DNA from: Kluyvera genomosp. 1
Lineage (GTDB): Bacteria; Pseudomonadota; Gammaproteobacteria; Enterobacterales; Enterobacteriaceae
Direction: 5' to 3'
Length of the DNA stretch: 64,000 nt
Assembly (NCBI RefSeq): GCF_001266615.1
Contig: NZ_LGHZ01000006.1
Coordinates: forward strand, 43,302 to 107,301
The notes under the pieces were generated by a model. That model was not told where the DNA came from, searched no databases, and worked only from the letters and a program-made list of their open reading frames with translations. Shown here in pieces: positions 32,823-43,382 of the stretch. The number at the start of each line of letters is the position of its first letter. The stretch's first letter is position 1. The position numbers and the translations under genes are program-made.

Positions 32823-33350
32823 ATGAGCTTACTCAACGTCCCTGCGGGTAAAGATCTGCCGGAAGATATCTACGTTGTTATTGAAATCCCAGCTAACGCA
32901 GATCCTATCAAATACGAAGTCGACAAAGAGAGCGGTGCACTGTTCGTTGACCGTTTCATGTCCACTGCGATGTTCTATCCGTGCAACTACGGTTACATCA
33001 ACCACACTCTGTCTCTGGACGGTGACCCGGTTGACGTTCTGGTCCCAACTCCATACCCACTGGAGCCAGGTTCCGTCATTCGCTGCCGCCCAGTTGGCGT
33101 GCTGAAAATGACCGACGAATCCGGTGAAGATGCGAAACTGGTTGCGGTACCGCACACCAAGCTGAGCAAAGAATACGATCACATCAAAGATGTGAACGAC
33201 CTGCCAGACCTGCTGAAAGCGCAGATCACCCACTTCTTCGAGCACTACAAAGACCTCGAAGCGGGCAAATGGGTTAAAGTTGACGGTTGGGACAACGCTG
33301 AAGCGGCTAAAGCTGAAATCGTTGCTTCCTTCGAGCGCGCGAAGAAATAA
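32823..33350 (+). CDS. ppa: inorganic pyrophosphatase
   Basis: Essential cytoplasmic Mg2+-dependent enzyme that hydrolyses pyrophosphate. The start at 32823 ([21 protein letters not shown]) has AAAGGAAACAG before it and gives 175 aa, the usual family size; the frame upstream is not used. The signature DGDPVDVLV with its metal-binding aspartates is intact. A strong terminator follows. Codon use is strongly biased, as expected for an abundant protein. Confidence 0.97.
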   Translation: MSLLNVPAGKDLPEDIYVVIEIPANADPIKYEVDKESGALFVDRFMSTAMFYPCNYGYINHTLSLDGDPVDVLVPTPYPLEPGSVIRCRPVGVLKMTDESGEDAKLVAVPHTKLSKEYDHIKDVNDLPDLLKAQITHFFEHYKDLEAGKWVKVDGWDNAEAAKAEIVASFERAKK

Positions 33351-33371
33351 GATTTCTTTTCATGCTTTGAA

Positions 33372-33396
33372 AACACCGCCTTCGGGCGGTGTTTTT
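33372..33396. terminator. terminator of ppa
   Basis: AACACCGCC-TTCG-GGCGGTGTT with TTTTATT following. The 3' end of the convergent chpB gene overlaps the T-run. Confidence 0.9.
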
Positions 33397-33745
33397 ATTC
33401 CACAATAGCCTGCAATCGCAGCAAAGACTCTTCAACCACGTTCTCTTCAGCCTTTGCCAACCACTTAGCCTGCCTGGCCTGCAAATCCATCATACACAGC
33501 TGATTTAGCAGCACTACGCCCTGAACATCCCCTTCTGCGCAGCTGACGGGAATCGCAAACCCTGCGTAACGCGCATAATTTCCACCCTGCGAAATAGGCG
33601 CAACGAGCACCGTACCTAACTGATTAAACGCGCCTGTCGAGAGGACTAATGCAGGCCTTCCTGCTCCCTTCTGCTCATGCCCGCACGCAGGATCAAAGCC
33701 AACCAAGACGATATCCCCGCGCTGAAAAATGGGGCGCTTTACCAT
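33395..33745 (-). CDS. chpB: MazF-type endoribonuclease toxin ChpB
   Basis: A toxin of 116 aa of the MazF/PemK family that cuts mRNA, close to E. coli ChpB. Conserved features are GDIVLVGFDPACGHEQ at the N-terminus, the GRPALVLS strand and APISQGG. Its start overlaps the chpS stop by 7 bases, the usual toxin-antitoxin coupling. Divergence from E. coli includes several cysteines (CGHEQ, VSCAEG, LCMMD). Confidence 0.95.
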   Translation of the reverse strand: MVKRPIFQRGDIVLVGFDPACGHEQKGAGRPALVLSTGAFNQLGTVLVAPISQGGNYARYAGFAIPVSCAEGDVQGVVLLNQLCMMDLQARQAKWLAKAEENVVEESLLRLQAIVE

Positions 33746-33990
33746 ATTTCGTTGCCCACAGGCTTATCATGGCCCCAGATATCCTCTTCGGTGATAGCTG
33801 GCGCGTTCGGATCGCACTGCGCCAGAAGCTCATCGAGGGTATAGCGCTTAGCAATCGGTGTTAATACCCACTGATTATTCTGCACATTTGCCTCCATACA
33901 TTGCCCCGGCTGCAAACCGAGCTCTTTCATCACAACGCCAGGAATGACCATACCCGCACTGTTTCCCCATTTCTTTATAATGATTCGCAT
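33739..33990 (-). CDS. chpS: antitoxin ChpS
   Basis: Antitoxin of ChpB, 83 aa. The N-terminal AbrB/MazE-like domain (MRIIIKKWGNSAGMVIP) binds DNA; the C-terminal tail neutralises the toxin. The start at 33990 has GGAGGGG upstream; a seven-codon extension in frame would run into the operator. Autoregulation is suggested by the palindrome just upstream. Confidence 0.94.
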   Translation of the reverse strand: MRIIIKKWGNSAGMVIPGVVMKELGLQPGQCMEANVQNNQWVLTPIAKRYTLDELLAQCDPNAPAITEEDIWGHDKPVGNEIW

Positions 33991-34001
33991 CGCCCCTCCA
34001 G

Positions 34002-34020
34002 AGTTATACAAAGTATAACT
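34002..34020. promoter_or_regulatory. chpSB operator over the -10 region
   Basis: AGTTATAC-AAA-GTATAACT is a perfect inverted repeat 11 bases upstream of the chpS ATG. It contains the likely -10 (TATACT or TATAAC on the minus strand), so binding by ChpS/ChpB would block transcription. Confidence 0.75.
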
Positions 34021-34160
34021 CTGGGGATGAAAAAGTCATTCTGCGCTAGATGAAAAGGGATACCCGTATGAGATCCGGATAAAGAGTGAAACAGGAATAA
34101 ACAGCGAAAATGGGCGTGGAAGGAGGTGTTATTGCAGAAAAATTATCGCGATAGCTCACT

Positions 34161-34190
34161 AAAAAACAACGCCACCCGAAGGTGGCGTTG
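34161..34190 (-). terminator. terminator of the tamAB-ytfP operon
   Basis: CAACGCCACC-CGAA-GGTGGCGTTG on the plus strand preceded by AAAAAA, i.e. a 10-bp stem followed by a T6 run for the minus-strand operon, 7 bases after the ytfP stop. Confidence 0.92.
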
Positions 34191-34196
34191 CCGTAT

Positions 34197-34541
34197 TCAA
34201 TACTGGTCTTTATCCAACCAGTTGCCGCTTTCTATCAGCGTACATCCCGCGATTGGGCGCTGATAAACGTACATCCAGGCACTACCGTAAGGCGTCTGGA
34301 TAAGATGGCGTGCGTATTCGCCCGCCTTGGTGCGCAGCGCATCCAATTCGGCCAGCGTCGATGCGTCGATCCGATAGACTTCACCGTGTACTGTGCCATC
34401 GCCGGGCACTGCGCCTGGATAGTGGCCCAGACTGTACAGTTGATAATCGGAAACGCTGTGATCGCCCAGCCACTGGGCGTTAGTCATCCAGTGGCTGTTG
34501 CCTTGTTTGCGCCGTAAACTGCCGTACACAAATATTCGCAT
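34197..34541 (-). CDS. ytfP: gamma-glutamylcyclotransferase-like protein YtfP
   Basis: A small protein (114 aa) of the GGCT-like fold, with the opening motif MRIFVYGSLRRKQGN and GEVYRIDA. The biochemical role of YtfP is not established. It lies two bases after the tamB stop as the third gene of tamA-tamB-ytfP, and ends at a strong terminator. Confidence 0.95.
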   Translation of the reverse strand: MRIFVYGSLRRKQGNSHWMTNAQWLGDHSVSDYQLYSLGHYPGAVPGDGTVHGEVYRIDASTLAELDALRTKAGEYARHLIQTPYGSAWMYVYQRPIAGCTLIESGNWLDKDQY

Positions 34542-34543
34542 TG

Positions 34544-37500
34544 CTAAAACTCAAACTGATAGAGCAAATCGAGCGCCTGGTCTACGCCAGACACCGCTTC
34601 CAGATACAGCTTAGGCATCAGGCGATAGCGTAACGTGAGCGTCGCCAAAGAGTCAAAGATCCCCACGCCATATTTCACCTGTAGACCCGGCAATACGTAA
34701 CCGCTGACCACCACCTGGGAGGAATCACCCACCCCTTGCGTGTCTAACGCCAGATTACTTACGCCAAAGGTCTCCCCGATTTTACCCACAACTTGACCAC
34801 TTTGTGCAACCCCCATACCAATAAGCATCGACGTCATCGCCGCACCGTCGCTCTGACCGCTATCCAGACCCTGTCCGCGAACAAGGTAAGAGAGCGCTTC
34901 CTGCTGCGACATTGCCGGGTCGGAGAAGACCTCGGCCTTCGGCTGATCGGCAGTACCCGTGACGCGAACACCGGCGATCACATCGTTTTCCGTCGACTCT
35001 GGGTTACGAATCGCTTCGATATTGAGTAACGGCTGATCCGGTGGGCCGGAGAACAGCAGCTCGCCTTTACGCACAATCAGATCCTGGCCGTAGGCGTGGA
35101 ACCGCCCTTCCGGGATATTGATTTGCCCGTTAAGACCCAGCCCCTGTTTGTCCTGAGCCACTTTCAGATCGCCCGTCAGACGAGCCTTCAGACCAAAGGC
35201 ATCCAGACGCACGTTGTTGCCCACATGGATCTTCAGATTGCTGTTGATCGGGATTGACGCTGATTTGGTCTCTTCCGGCTGCAATTGGTTGTTGAGCATC
35301 ACTTCATCGCTGGAGACGCCTACCGCGCTCTCTGGCACCTCTTTCACCACAATACGTGCCCACGGTACATCAACGCTGCCGTCGAGGGTGAACAGGCTTG
35401 GTGTGGCGTTAAACTCCACATCTGGTGATACATCGAGACGAACCATCGGTGGCACAGTGATACGTACCCGACTGCCTTTCGCCGCAATACGCGCGCGCCA
35501 GTTCTCAATCTGCCGCCAGTCAGCATCACCGTTGAGGCTAATCTGTCCCTGTTGGGTGCGGATCTCCCCTTGCAGCGTTGAGCTGGCACCGTTGAAGTTC
35601 ATGGTTACCTGGCTTGGCTGCATATCAAACGGCATAAAGTTGCCGTCGATATCCAGGCCGCTTAGCTGGAGCTGACCAAACATCAGCGGGCTTTGGAGGT
35701 CGCCGCCCAATCGAAGATTGGCGTTCAGCTTACCGTCAGCTTTTTCACCGCGGGAGAAGACAGGATTGACCATCGCCAGCGAGAAGTTACGGATATTGAC
35801 GTTACCGCCAAGATTACGCCGCCCCTGCGGATCGGTCACCTGCACCTGGCCATCCAGTTGACCGTTGTTGGTCAGCCGGATAAGCCAGCCCAGTTCAGCG
35901 CGGTTATTGTGCAAGTCAGCGCTGAGATTCAACGTATCAAATGCCACCGGTAGCGGCGCATCATTGACGATCTGCGTGACCTTCACATTACGCCCTGAGA
36001 GCGTGACTTTACCCTGCGGCAGCCCCTCTTTGGTGGTGTCCCAGGTAACATCTGCGTTACCGCTAAACACGCCGCTGGCCTGCGTCGCTTCGGGCATAAA
36101 CGGCTTAAGCATCGCCAGGTCGAAACGGTTCAGATTGACGATGGCATGCCCTGCCGCCCCGGCATCAATGGTCTGCGGTACGCACAGTTCCGCATTCGGG
36201 TTCACCCAGCAGTGTGGCCCGATACTGATTTTCTGCTCGAGATTGCGGTAGTCCAGCGCGATATCGCGGTTAATGGACCACGGGCCCACCGGCGTCTGGA
36301 AGCGCGTATTGCTTAGCGCCCCCTTCCAGCGTTCTTCTTTGCGATCGAAACTTCCTGCCAGCGCCAGCTGACCGGAGACCGGCTCTCCTTGAACCTGTAA
36401 CTGCAGAGAGTGCTGTTTTTCGTTGCCCTTCGCCGCCAGATGCACCAAGCCAATGCTAACGTCCGGCTGTACGATGCGCTCAACGCGTACATCGAGGTTA
36501 CCGGCAATCTGGTCGGTGGATTTGATATCGCCATCCACCCGTACCTGGCCAATTGACAGCTCCTGCCAGCGTAGACTGCGGGCGGTAATGTCGGCCAATA
36601 CCTGAGGTGCGTCGACGGTGCCACGGATTTTCACCAGCCCTTTCGCGGTCCCGCCAAGGCCCGGCAGCATGTTGTCGAGCTTCGGCGCATCAATGTTGGC
36701 ATCGAGGTTAAGATCTTTCACCCCAAGCTCACCTTTGATATCAACATTGTTGTTGCCCAACGCCACGTGTAGACCAGGAATGGTCCATTGCAGATAGCTG
36801 TTACCCCGCGCAGAGCCGTCCACCAGCACTTTATTTTGCTTAACGTTGCCGGTGATTTTCACCTCCGGCACGCTCATCTGCCAGGTACCACCGTACAGAC
36901 TGCCGTTGGTTTTAATCAGCCCTTCTAGCTTCGACGGCCATTCTGGCGCCAGCTTTCCGGTATTAATCCCGTGCAGCGCCAGCTCACCGCGCCAACTTAT
37001 CGCTTGCTGCCAGTCGAGCAGTGCTTTGAACTCAGTTGTGCCATCCAGCGCCGCAATCGCGAGCTTATCGAGGTTAACCTGGCGCTCATTGCCTTTGGCA
37101 TCCAGGGTAATTTTCGCCGGCGGTACGCCCTGCCCTTTCACCGCGGTGGCGAAAGAAAGGGTGTAGTCGGTCATTTTGCCGCCCAGCTTCAGCTTGAGAT
37201 CATCTGCCTGGAACTGTTTCTCGCCGGTAAACGGCCAGTACAGCTGCTTGCTGTTGATCTCCACGTTAAACGGCAGCCCTGCCTCTGCAAGCTGCGCCTG
37301 CGCCCGCAAATTCATATCCACCTGGCCTGAGAGATTCACCCCCACTTCCAGCTGTTTACGCACCGCACCGGCCACCTTCAGCTTCACTTTCTCGCCCTTG
37401 AGCGGGTCAATATTCAGCGTGCTGTTGAGGGTCATATCCACCGGCCAGTCATTGATGAGCTGCGCCGTACCGCTGGCGTTGACCGTACCCTGGCTGGAGT

Positions 37501-38320
37501 CGATATCCAGCGTGTCGAGCTTCATGTTGCCGTCAATGCTGCTCACCTTAAGCAACATTTTATAGACCGTCAGATCGGTATCGCCGGTAATGCGCAGCTG
37601 TTCGCCGCTGAAAGACTCAATATTAAGATTCAGCGGCAGATGAACATCGGTCATCTCCGGCAGCACCGGTTTGGAGAACAGCTCGGCCATGGTTTCACCC
37701 AGCGGCTTTTCCTGCGGCTGCGGGTTGTCGATCTTCGGTTCAACCACCTCTTTTTGCGCGACGTCCGCCACTTTCGGCAGCGCAATCAGCAGCCCCTGCA
37801 GCGAGGTTGGCGTCAGCGTCAGGTTTTTCTCCTGCCAGTTCAGGCCGCTGGTGAAATCCATCACCGACACCGTGGTGTCATCAATTTTGATATTGATGTT
37901 ATTGAGCGAGACCCGGCTCAAGGTAATCGGGTACGGCGTCGAGAGGTTCAGCGGCCCCGTGTCCTCTTCTTCAACCGGGGCTGCAGGCGGCATTTTGCTG
38001 CTGTCGATAGCCACGTTGATGTCGCGCAGCGCAAGGTCATTCACGCACACGCTGCTGTGCCACAGGCAGCTCAGATTCACCGCAAGGTGAAATTCTCCCG
38101 CGTCCACCGCCACCCCAGGCTGGGTATAACGTACTTTTTTCAACGTCAGGTCACGCCAGCCGCCGGTCACCTGGCCGATTTCCAGCCCCGGCACCCAGCG
38201 GTTTGCCGCGTTAAACAGCAGATGCAAACCCGTCGTCGTACCGATAAGGAAGCCAACGGCTCCCACCAGCACAACCAGAAAAATCAGAACGCCGAGGCTT
38301 ATTTTTTTCCATAACGTCAT
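34544..38320 (-). CDS. tamB: translocation and assembly module inner-membrane protein TamB
   Basis: 1258 aa. A single N-terminal membrane anchor (about residues 8-28) is followed by a very long beta-rich periplasmic region and the C-terminal DUF490/TamB domain (from about 900, ending LLYQFEF). TamB forms a hydrophobic-groove bridge across the periplasm, working with TamA in outer-membrane protein insertion and phospholipid transport. Its ATG overlaps the tamA stop by 4 bases. It is close to E. coli TamB (1259 aa). Confidence 0.97.
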   Translation of the reverse strand: MTLWKKISLGVLIFLVVLVGAVGFLIGTTTGLHLLFNAANRWVPGLEIGQVTGGWRDLTLKKVRYTQPGVAVDAGEFHLAVNLSCLWHSSVCVNDLALRDINVAIDSSKMPPAAPVEEEDTGPLNLSTPYPITLSRVSLNNINIKIDDTTVSVMDFTSGLNWQEKNLTLTPTSLQGLLIALPKVADVAQKEVVEPKIDNPQPQEKPLGETMAELFSKPVLPEMTDVHLPLNLNIESFSGEQLRITGDTDLTVYKMLLKVSSIDGNMKLDTLDIDSSQGTVNASGTAQLINDWPVDMTLNSTLNIDPLKGEKVKLKVAGAVRKQLEVGVNLSGQVDMNLRAQAQLAEAGLPFNVEINSKQLYWPFTGEKQFQADDLKLKLGGKMTDYTLSFATAVKGQGVPPAKITLDAKGNERQVNLDKLAIAALDGTTEFKALLDWQQAISWRGELALHGINTGKLAPEWPSKLEGLIKTNGSLYGGTWQMSVPEVKITGNVKQNKVLVDGSARGNSYLQWTIPGLHVALGNNNVDIKGELGVKDLNLDANIDAPKLDNMLPGLGGTAKGLVKIRGTVDAPQVLADITARSLRWQELSIGQVRVDGDIKSTDQIAGNLDVRVERIVQPDVSIGLVHLAAKGNEKQHSLQLQVQGEPVSGQLALAGSFDRKEERWKGALSNTRFQTPVGPWSINRDIALDYRNLEQKISIGPHCWVNPNAELCVPQTIDAGAAGHAIVNLNRFDLAMLKPFMPEATQASGVFSGNADVTWDTTKEGLPQGKVTLSGRNVKVTQIVNDAPLPVAFDTLNLSADLHNNRAELGWLIRLTNNGQLDGQVQVTDPQGRRNLGGNVNIRNFSLAMVNPVFSRGEKADGKLNANLRLGGDLQSPLMFGQLQLSGLDIDGNFMPFDMQPSQVTMNFNGASSTLQGEIRTQQGQISLNGDADWRQIENWRARIAAKGSRVRITVPPMVRLDVSPDVEFNATPSLFTLDGSVDVPWARIVVKEVPESAVGVSSDEVMLNNQLQPEETKSASIPINSNLKIHVGNNVRLDAFGLKARLTGDLKVAQDKQGLGLNGQINIPEGRFHAYGQDLIVRKGELLFSGPPDQPLLNIEAIRNPESTENDVIAGVRVTGTADQPKAEVFSDPAMSQQEALSYLVRGQGLDSGQSDGAAMTSMLIGMGVAQSGQVVGKIGETFGVSNLALDTQGVGDSSQVVVSGYVLPGLQVKYGVGIFDSLATLTLRYRLMPKLYLEAVSGVDQALDLLYQFEF

Positions 38321-40050
38321 AGTTCAGGCCCCAGTCCGATATAAAACTGCAATCCATGTTCATCTTTATCGCCAACCGGCACGGCGAAATCGAGCTTGAT
38401 TGGCCCGACAGGGGACTGCCAGCGCACGCCGACACCGGCACCGGTTTTCCAGTCGCTTTGGCGAATATCACTGACCGCCTCACCGCCGTCGACAAACATC
38501 GCGCCCCACCATTTCCCGGTGACGTTGTATTGATACTCCAGTGAGCCAGTCGCCAGCTTAGACGCACCGATCAGCTTGCCTTTGGAGTCTTCTGGGGCAA
38601 TCGATTTGTACTTATAGCCACGAATGCTGCGATCGCCACCGGCAAAGAAACGCAGGTCCGGCGGTACGCGGTCAAAGTCGCCGGTTTCAATCCAGCCAAG
38701 GTTGCCGCGCATCACGAAGCGGTGTTTATCATACAGCGTGCGAATCCACACGTTCTGAGCCTGGAAGACCGAGAAGTCGACGTCCGAACCCCAGGCCGTG
38801 TTGGAGTAATCAATCGAATAACGCTGGGAATCGCCCCAGGTCGGCATCAGACCGCCACGCGAACGGGTACGACTGATTGAGACGCCCGGATAGAACAGCA
38901 TGGTGGTGTTCGTGACGTCGGCCTGCGTAAAGTGGTCGAGACTCCAGCGCAGGTTAATCGCTCGCTGCCAGCCGCTGGAAAGATCCCAGAAGCGCGAGAC
39001 GGCAAGCGTGGTAGAGTCGGCCTTAGTATCGTTGAGATCGGTACTCTTGAAGCCGCCCTGTACCAGATAATACTGTTCCAGCGGGTTCTTCAGCAGCGGC
39101 ATTTTGTAGCTGAAATCGAGCTGTTGTTCCGGTGCCGAAACGCTCAGACTGGTCGTAAAACTATGACCATAGGAGTTTACCCACGGTTTTTTCCATGAGG
39201 CTTTTACGCGTGGCCCCACGTCGGTGGAATAACCACCGCCGAGCTCGACGGTATTTTCACTACGCGGTGACACCACGCCGTGGAGCGGCAATACTTTGGT
39301 TTCACGCGATTTTTCAAATTCCGGTGCGACAACCACGGAATTAAACCAACCGGTGGCGGAAAGGCGGCGGTTCAGTTCCGCCAGATCGCTGGAACTGTAG
39401 TAGTCCCCTTTTTTGAACGGCACCAAATGCTGGAGATAGTCATCACGGATCTGCGAGCCTTCAAAGGTCACATCGCCAAAACGGTAGCGCTGACCGCTAT
39501 CGTAGTCGATATCCCAGAACGCCTGGTGGCGATCCAGCGCAATGCCGAGCTGGCTCTTTTTAAATTCACTGTCAAAGTAGCCCTTACGCAGCGATACGCT
39601 GGTCAGTGAGCTTTTGAAATGGTCGTAATCGCCATGATTCAGCACAGTGCCAATTTTTGGCCGAGTTTTCAGCAGGTCAAGATAGTCCCTGTCGTCGCGG
39701 GCACCGCCGCGCAAAATCACTTCGGTTCCGCCAATCAGCACCGGTTCTCCCGGCGTGACTTTCGCCAACAGCACCTGGCGGCCTTTTGCCGGTGGTGGCT
39801 TCAATTCGAAGTCGATGGTCGGTTCGTAGTAGCCGAGGGCTTTTAATCCTTCGCGAATCGCATCGTCCACGCGCGCGCGAAAGCGTCGGTCCGGCGTGAC
39901 CTCATCACTATCAATCGTAGAGAGCTGCGCTCGAACGTTTTTTTGTAGTTCGCCTGAGAGCCCTTCAACCTGTAGACGGATGCTCGCTGCACTGGCAACA
40001 CCGCTGGTCAGCAGCAAGCTCACCAAACATAACTGGCGGATTTGTCGCAC
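38317..40050 (-). CDS. tamA: outer-membrane assembly factor TamA
   Basis: Omp85-family barrel protein, 577 aa, the E. coli length. I set the start at GTG 40050 ([14 protein letters not shown]): AGGAG lies eight bases upstream and a signal peptide (cleavage after VASA) begins there, whereas the frame open to 40155 lacks both. Three N-terminal POTRA domains (to about 265) precede a 16-strand barrel with the conserved [13 protein letters not shown] lid-lock motif, ending in the GLGPEL terminal strand. Confidence 0.97.
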   Translation of the reverse strand: MRQIRQLCLVSLLLTSGVASAASIRLQVEGLSGELQKNVRAQLSTIDSDEVTPDRRFRARVDDAIREGLKALGYYEPTIDFELKPPPAKGRQVLLAKVTPGEPVLIGGTEVILRGGARDDRDYLDLLKTRPKIGTVLNHGDYDHFKSSLTSVSLRKGYFDSEFKKSQLGIALDRHQAFWDIDYDSGQRYRFGDVTFEGSQIRDDYLQHLVPFKKGDYYSSSDLAELNRRLSATGWFNSVVVAPEFEKSRETKVLPLHGVVSPRSENTVELGGGYSTDVGPRVKASWKKPWVNSYGHSFTTSLSVSAPEQQLDFSYKMPLLKNPLEQYYLVQGGFKSTDLNDTKADSTTLAVSRFWDLSSGWQRAINLRWSLDHFTQADVTNTTMLFYPGVSISRTRSRGGLMPTWGDSQRYSIDYSNTAWGSDVDFSVFQAQNVWIRTLYDKHRFVMRGNLGWIETGDFDRVPPDLRFFAGGDRSIRGYKYKSIAPEDSKGKLIGASKLATGSLEYQYNVTGKWWGAMFVDGGEAVSDIRQSDWKTGAGVGVRWQSPVGPIKLDFAVPVGDKDEHGLQFYIGLGPEL

Positions 40051-40319
40051 ATTTTCTCCTGAATATCCTTGTTTCCACCCCAACGGGAAACGAAAGTCCG
40101 CTCCGCGGCCATGACTGCGTTTTGCCTTTATTGGTGCGCTTTTAGCGCTCGGCACACAACGTCAGTTTAAAAAACCCACTCTTTGTCGGGTTGAAATAAA
40201 GACAGAGCCCCAAATTATTCTTATGTTTAAATTTAGACGTATTCGGCGCGTTTATTGTGTTAAAAGACACGCCCGGTTACAACCTTAACGGAAATTACTG
40301 TTCCCCGGAGGTCTTTCCC

Positions 40320-40964
40320 ATGAGTTTAGTTGATAAAAAACACCTTGTATCTCAGTCAGATGCATTGAGTGGAAGAAATACGCCGATGCCGGTCGCCACG
40401 CTTAATGTTGTGACCGAACACTCAATGACGCACGTTCCTGACGGCATGGAGGTCGCGATTTTCGCCATGGGATGCTTCTGGGGCGTTGAACGTCTCTACT
40501 GGCAGTTACCCGGTGTGTATAGCACCGCTGCAGGCTACACCGGCGGCTATACGCCGAATCCGACCTATCGGGAAGTCTGTTCGGGCGAGACCGGGCATGC
40601 GGAGGCAGTGCGCGTCGTGTTTGATCCGGCGGTGGTGAGCTATGCCGATTTATTGAAGGTGTTCTGGGAGAATCACGACCCGGCGCAGGGGATGCGTCAG
40701 GGCAACGACCACGGTACCCAATACCGTTCGGCCATTTATCCGACGACACCGGAACAGGAACAAGAAGCCAACGCCAGCCTGAAGCAGTTCCAGCAGGCCA
40801 TGCGGACTGCCGGTGACGAACGTACGATCACCACCGAAATCGCCGCCGCTAAACCGTTCTACTATGCGGAAGATGAGCATCAGCAGTATCTGCACAAAAA
40901 CCCGTATGGCTATTGCGGCATCGGCGGGATTGGCGTCTGCTTACCACCGCAGCTACAGGGTTAA
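40320..40964 (+). CDS. msrA: peptide methionine-(S)-sulfoxide reductase MsrA
   Basis: Cytoplasmic repair enzyme reducing methionine-S-sulfoxide; 214 aa. The catalytic cysteine is in AMGCFWGVE, and two resolving cysteines lie in the C-terminal [14 protein letters not shown]. The start at 40320 ([14 protein letters not shown]) has CCGGAGG upstream. Its 3' end overlaps that of the convergent LacI-type regulator by 4 bases, marking the edge of the accessory sugar island. Confidence 0.97.
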   Translation: MSLVDKKHLVSQSDALSGRNTPMPVATLNVVTEHSMTHVPDGMEVAIFAMGCFWGVERLYWQLPGVYSTAAGYTGGYTPNPTYREVCSGETGHAEAVRVVFDPAVVSYADLLKVFWENHDPAQGMRQGNDHGTQYRSAIYPTTPEQEQEANASLKQFQQAMRTAGDERTITTEIAAAKPFYYAEDEHQQYLHKNPYGYCGIGGIGVCLPPQLQG

Positions 40965-42019
40965 CTATCCAATGCCACGCGCGCCGCATGGCGCGTGGCG
41001 TTCGCCACCGTCCCGTAGTCCATCACTTTCCCCTGCAATAAAAGGTTATAGACCGGCGACTGAGGCCGGTTAAGCCGCGTTTGCAACAGATGCACAGCCT
41101 CAATACCGAGATCGCGGCAAGGGACGCGAATCCCCGTCACCGGCGCGATGAGGCCATTTTCCAGATTCCACGAAAAATCGGTGGTGATAAGTGAAATATC
41201 CTCTGGCACGCGCAGGTTATGACGCTGCAACGCCTTCATCACGCCATCGGTCATGCTTGTGCTGTTGGGGAAAATCACATCGGGCCACTGGGCGCGATCG
41301 TGCGTCGTCAGCCATGTATCCAGCGCCCGCTCAGCCTCTCCTGCCGTGAACCACTCAGTGACAAGCAGGTCATGCTGCGGGTTAAAAGGAACGTGGTGAT
41401 AGCGATAAGCCTCTTTAATACCGTCCAGCCGGGCATAGAGAGTCTCTCTACGCAGACAGGTCATCGTCAACACGCGTCGATGCCCTTGTTCAAAGAGATA
41501 GCGCATCGCGGTAAAGCCAATAGCTCGGTGGTCAGGTGAGACGCAATCCAGCGCCATTTCTCGGTCAATAGAGTTAATCAGCACGCAGGGCTTATTCAGC
41601 GTACTCGCCAGCTTGAGAATCGTTGGGTCATCCGTGCCAATAATGATCACCGCATTGATGCTTTTCTGGTTGGCTTTTTCGAGGAATAATTTCACGTCTG
41701 CATGCTGTTCTTCCAGCGCACAGTGGCTGATCCAGACATCATGCGGCGCGCTGGCTTCGGCAATCCCTTTGGTGACCTCCAGATAAAAACTGTCGCCTCG
41801 CCCCTGGAACGTACGCTCCGGTGCAAACACGGCAATGCCGTTAATCAGCAGTCTTCCGTTAGCCAACCCATCCAGCACCCCCAACTGGCGGGCACATTTC
41901 ACAATAGCCTCTCGCGCTTTGTCGCTGGTATAGGATTTACCGCTCAGCACCCGGGAAACGGTGCTGATGGAATAGCCGGTTCGAGCGGCAATTTCATCCA
42001 TTCTTAGCTTACCGGGCAT
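40961..42019 (-). CDS. LacI-family transcriptional regulator of the four-dehydrogenase island
   Basis: A LacI/GalR regulator, 352 aa: HTH at residues about 6-26 ([22 protein letters not shown]) followed by a PBP-like sensor domain (about 60-345). It is divergent from the oxidoreductase operon, with a 189-base control region between. It is presumed to repress that operon and respond to its sugar. The effector is unknown; the sequence is not one of the well-studied E. coli regulators. GAGG lies near the ATG. Confidence 0.88.
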   Translation of the reverse strand: MPGKLRMDEIAARTGYSISTVSRVLSGKSYTSDKAREAIVKCARQLGVLDGLANGRLLINGIAVFAPERTFQGRGDSFYLEVTKGIAEASAPHDVWISHCALEEQHADVKLFLEKANQKSINAVIIIGTDDPTILKLASTLNKPCVLINSIDREMALDCVSPDHRAIGFTAMRYLFEQGHRRVLTMTCLRRETLYARLDGIKEAYRYHHVPFNPQHDLLVTEWFTAGEAERALDTWLTTHDRAQWPDVIFPNSTSMTDGVMKALQRHNLRVPEDISLITTDFSWNLENGLIAPVTGIRVPCRDLGIEAVHLLQTRLNRPQSPVYNLLLQGKVMDYGTVANATRHAARVALDS

Positions 42020-42046
42020 TGTGTGACCTCGCTCGCAATCATATTT

Positions 42047-42060
42047 TGCAAATTTTTGCA
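42047..42060. promoter_or_regulatory. candidate operator in the divergent control region
   Basis: TGCAAA-TT-TTTGCA, a symmetric 14-bp site 27 bases upstream of the regulator start and about 150 bases before the first oxidoreductase. The centre is A/T rather than the CG common in LacI-family operators. It is the best symmetric element I found in this interval. Confidence 0.5.
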
Positions 42061-42208
42061 GTACCAGTTCACTGATTTTAAAACCTATTTTCAGTTTCTT
42101 GCCCAGTTTCCTTTTCTGCCTGCGAGCATTCTCACAAATTCCGTTTGTCCACGCCGAACGCCATGCCTATTTTCAGGTATCAGTCATTCCTATCACGTAA
42201 GGTGCAAC

Positions 42209-43363
42209 ATGGATAAGGTGCGTTTTGGCATTATCGGCGTAGGGAATATCGGGACCGTTCACGCCCGATACCTGCTGGCAGGAACGGTAAAAGAGGCCTG
42301 CCTGACGGCAGTGTGCGACAACAATCCCGACAAACATCCCACCATTCGCCAGCTGGTGGGCGAAAAAGTGGCGATGTTCAGCGACGCAAAAGAGATGCTG
42401 AAAAGCGGGCTGATTGATGCGGTGATTGTCGCCACACCGCACTACGACCACCCAGGCCTGTCAATGCTGGCAATGCGCAACGGCATTCACACGCTGTGCG
42501 AAAAACCGGCAGGCGTTTACACCGCCCAGGTACGGGAGATGAACGAATTTGCCCGCGGCTGCAATGTGGTATTCGGCATGATGTTCAACCAGCGCCCAAA
42601 CCCGTTATACCAAAAAGTGAAGGATCTTATCGACAGCGGCGAACTGGGCGAACTACGCCGCTCCAACTGGATTATCACCAACTGGTATCGCTCGCAGAGT
42701 TACTACAATTCCGGCGGCTGGCGCGCCACGTGGAAAGGCGAAGGCGGCGGCGTGCTGCTCAATCAAGACCCGCATCAGCTCGACCTGTGGCAGTGGCTGG
42801 TCGGCATGCCGGTGCGCATGCGGGCATTCTGTCAGTTTGGCAAACACCGCCAGATAGAAGTGGAAAACGAAGTCACGGCCTATGCCGAATATGCCAACGG
42901 TGCCACCGGCGTGTTTATCACCACCACCGCGGAAGCCCCCGGAACTAACCGCCTGGAGATCGCCGGCGATCGCGGCAAAGTGGTCGTCGAAGACGGCACA
43001 TTACGCTTCTGGCGGCTGCGTGAATCAGAAACAGAGTTTAACGCTCGATGGGAAAAGGGCTTTGGCGAACCCGAGTGCTGGGAAGTAAAAATCCCCGTCG
43101 CGTCAGAATGTAGCGATCATCACGTTATCACCGCCAACTTTGCCGCCGCCGTTCTGCACGGCACGCCGCTGCTGGCTCCCGGCACCGACGGCATTCACGG
43201 CCTGACACTCTCCAACGCCATGCATTTATCCACCTGGACCGACAGCTGGGTCGATCTGCCGTTCGACGAAGCGCTGTTTAAAAAGCTGCTCGATGAACGC
43301 ATTGCTGGTTCCATCGACAAACAGGTTGAAAGTAAAACGCTGGATGCCTCCGGCACCTGGTAA
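42209..43363 (+). CDS. Gfo/Idh/MocA oxidoreductase 1
   Basis: A protein of 384 aa. N-terminal Rossmann domain with GVGNIGTVHARYL, the catalytic EKP motif (CEKPAG), and a C-terminal alpha/beta domain with the substrate motif GGGVLLNQDPHQLDLWQWL, whose His is the usual catalytic base partner. The start at 42209 (MDKVRFGIIG) has AAGGTG upstream; the frame is open further back but would read through the control region. NAD(P)-dependent sugar dehydrogenase by family; substrate unknown. First of four consecutive paralogs. Confidence 0.9.
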   Translation: MDKVRFGIIGVGNIGTVHARYLLAGTVKEACLTAVCDNNPDKHPTIRQLVGEKVAMFSDAKEMLKSGLIDAVIVATPHYDHPGLSMLAMRNGIHTLCEKPAGVYTAQVREMNEFARGCNVVFGMMFNQRPNPLYQKVKDLIDSGELGELRRSNWIITNWYRSQSYYNSGGWRATWKGEGGGVLLNQDPHQLDLWQWLVGMPVRMRAFCQFGKHRQIEVENEVTAYAEYANGATGVFITTTAEAPGTNRLEIAGDRGKVVVEDGTLRFWRLRESETEFNARWEKGFGEPECWEVKIPVASECSDHHVITANFAAAVLHGTPLLAPGTDGIHGLTLSNAMHLSTWTDSWVDLPFDEALFKKLLDERIAGSIDKQVESKTLDASGTW

Positions 43364-43382
43364 TCCGCAGCAGGAGAGAATC

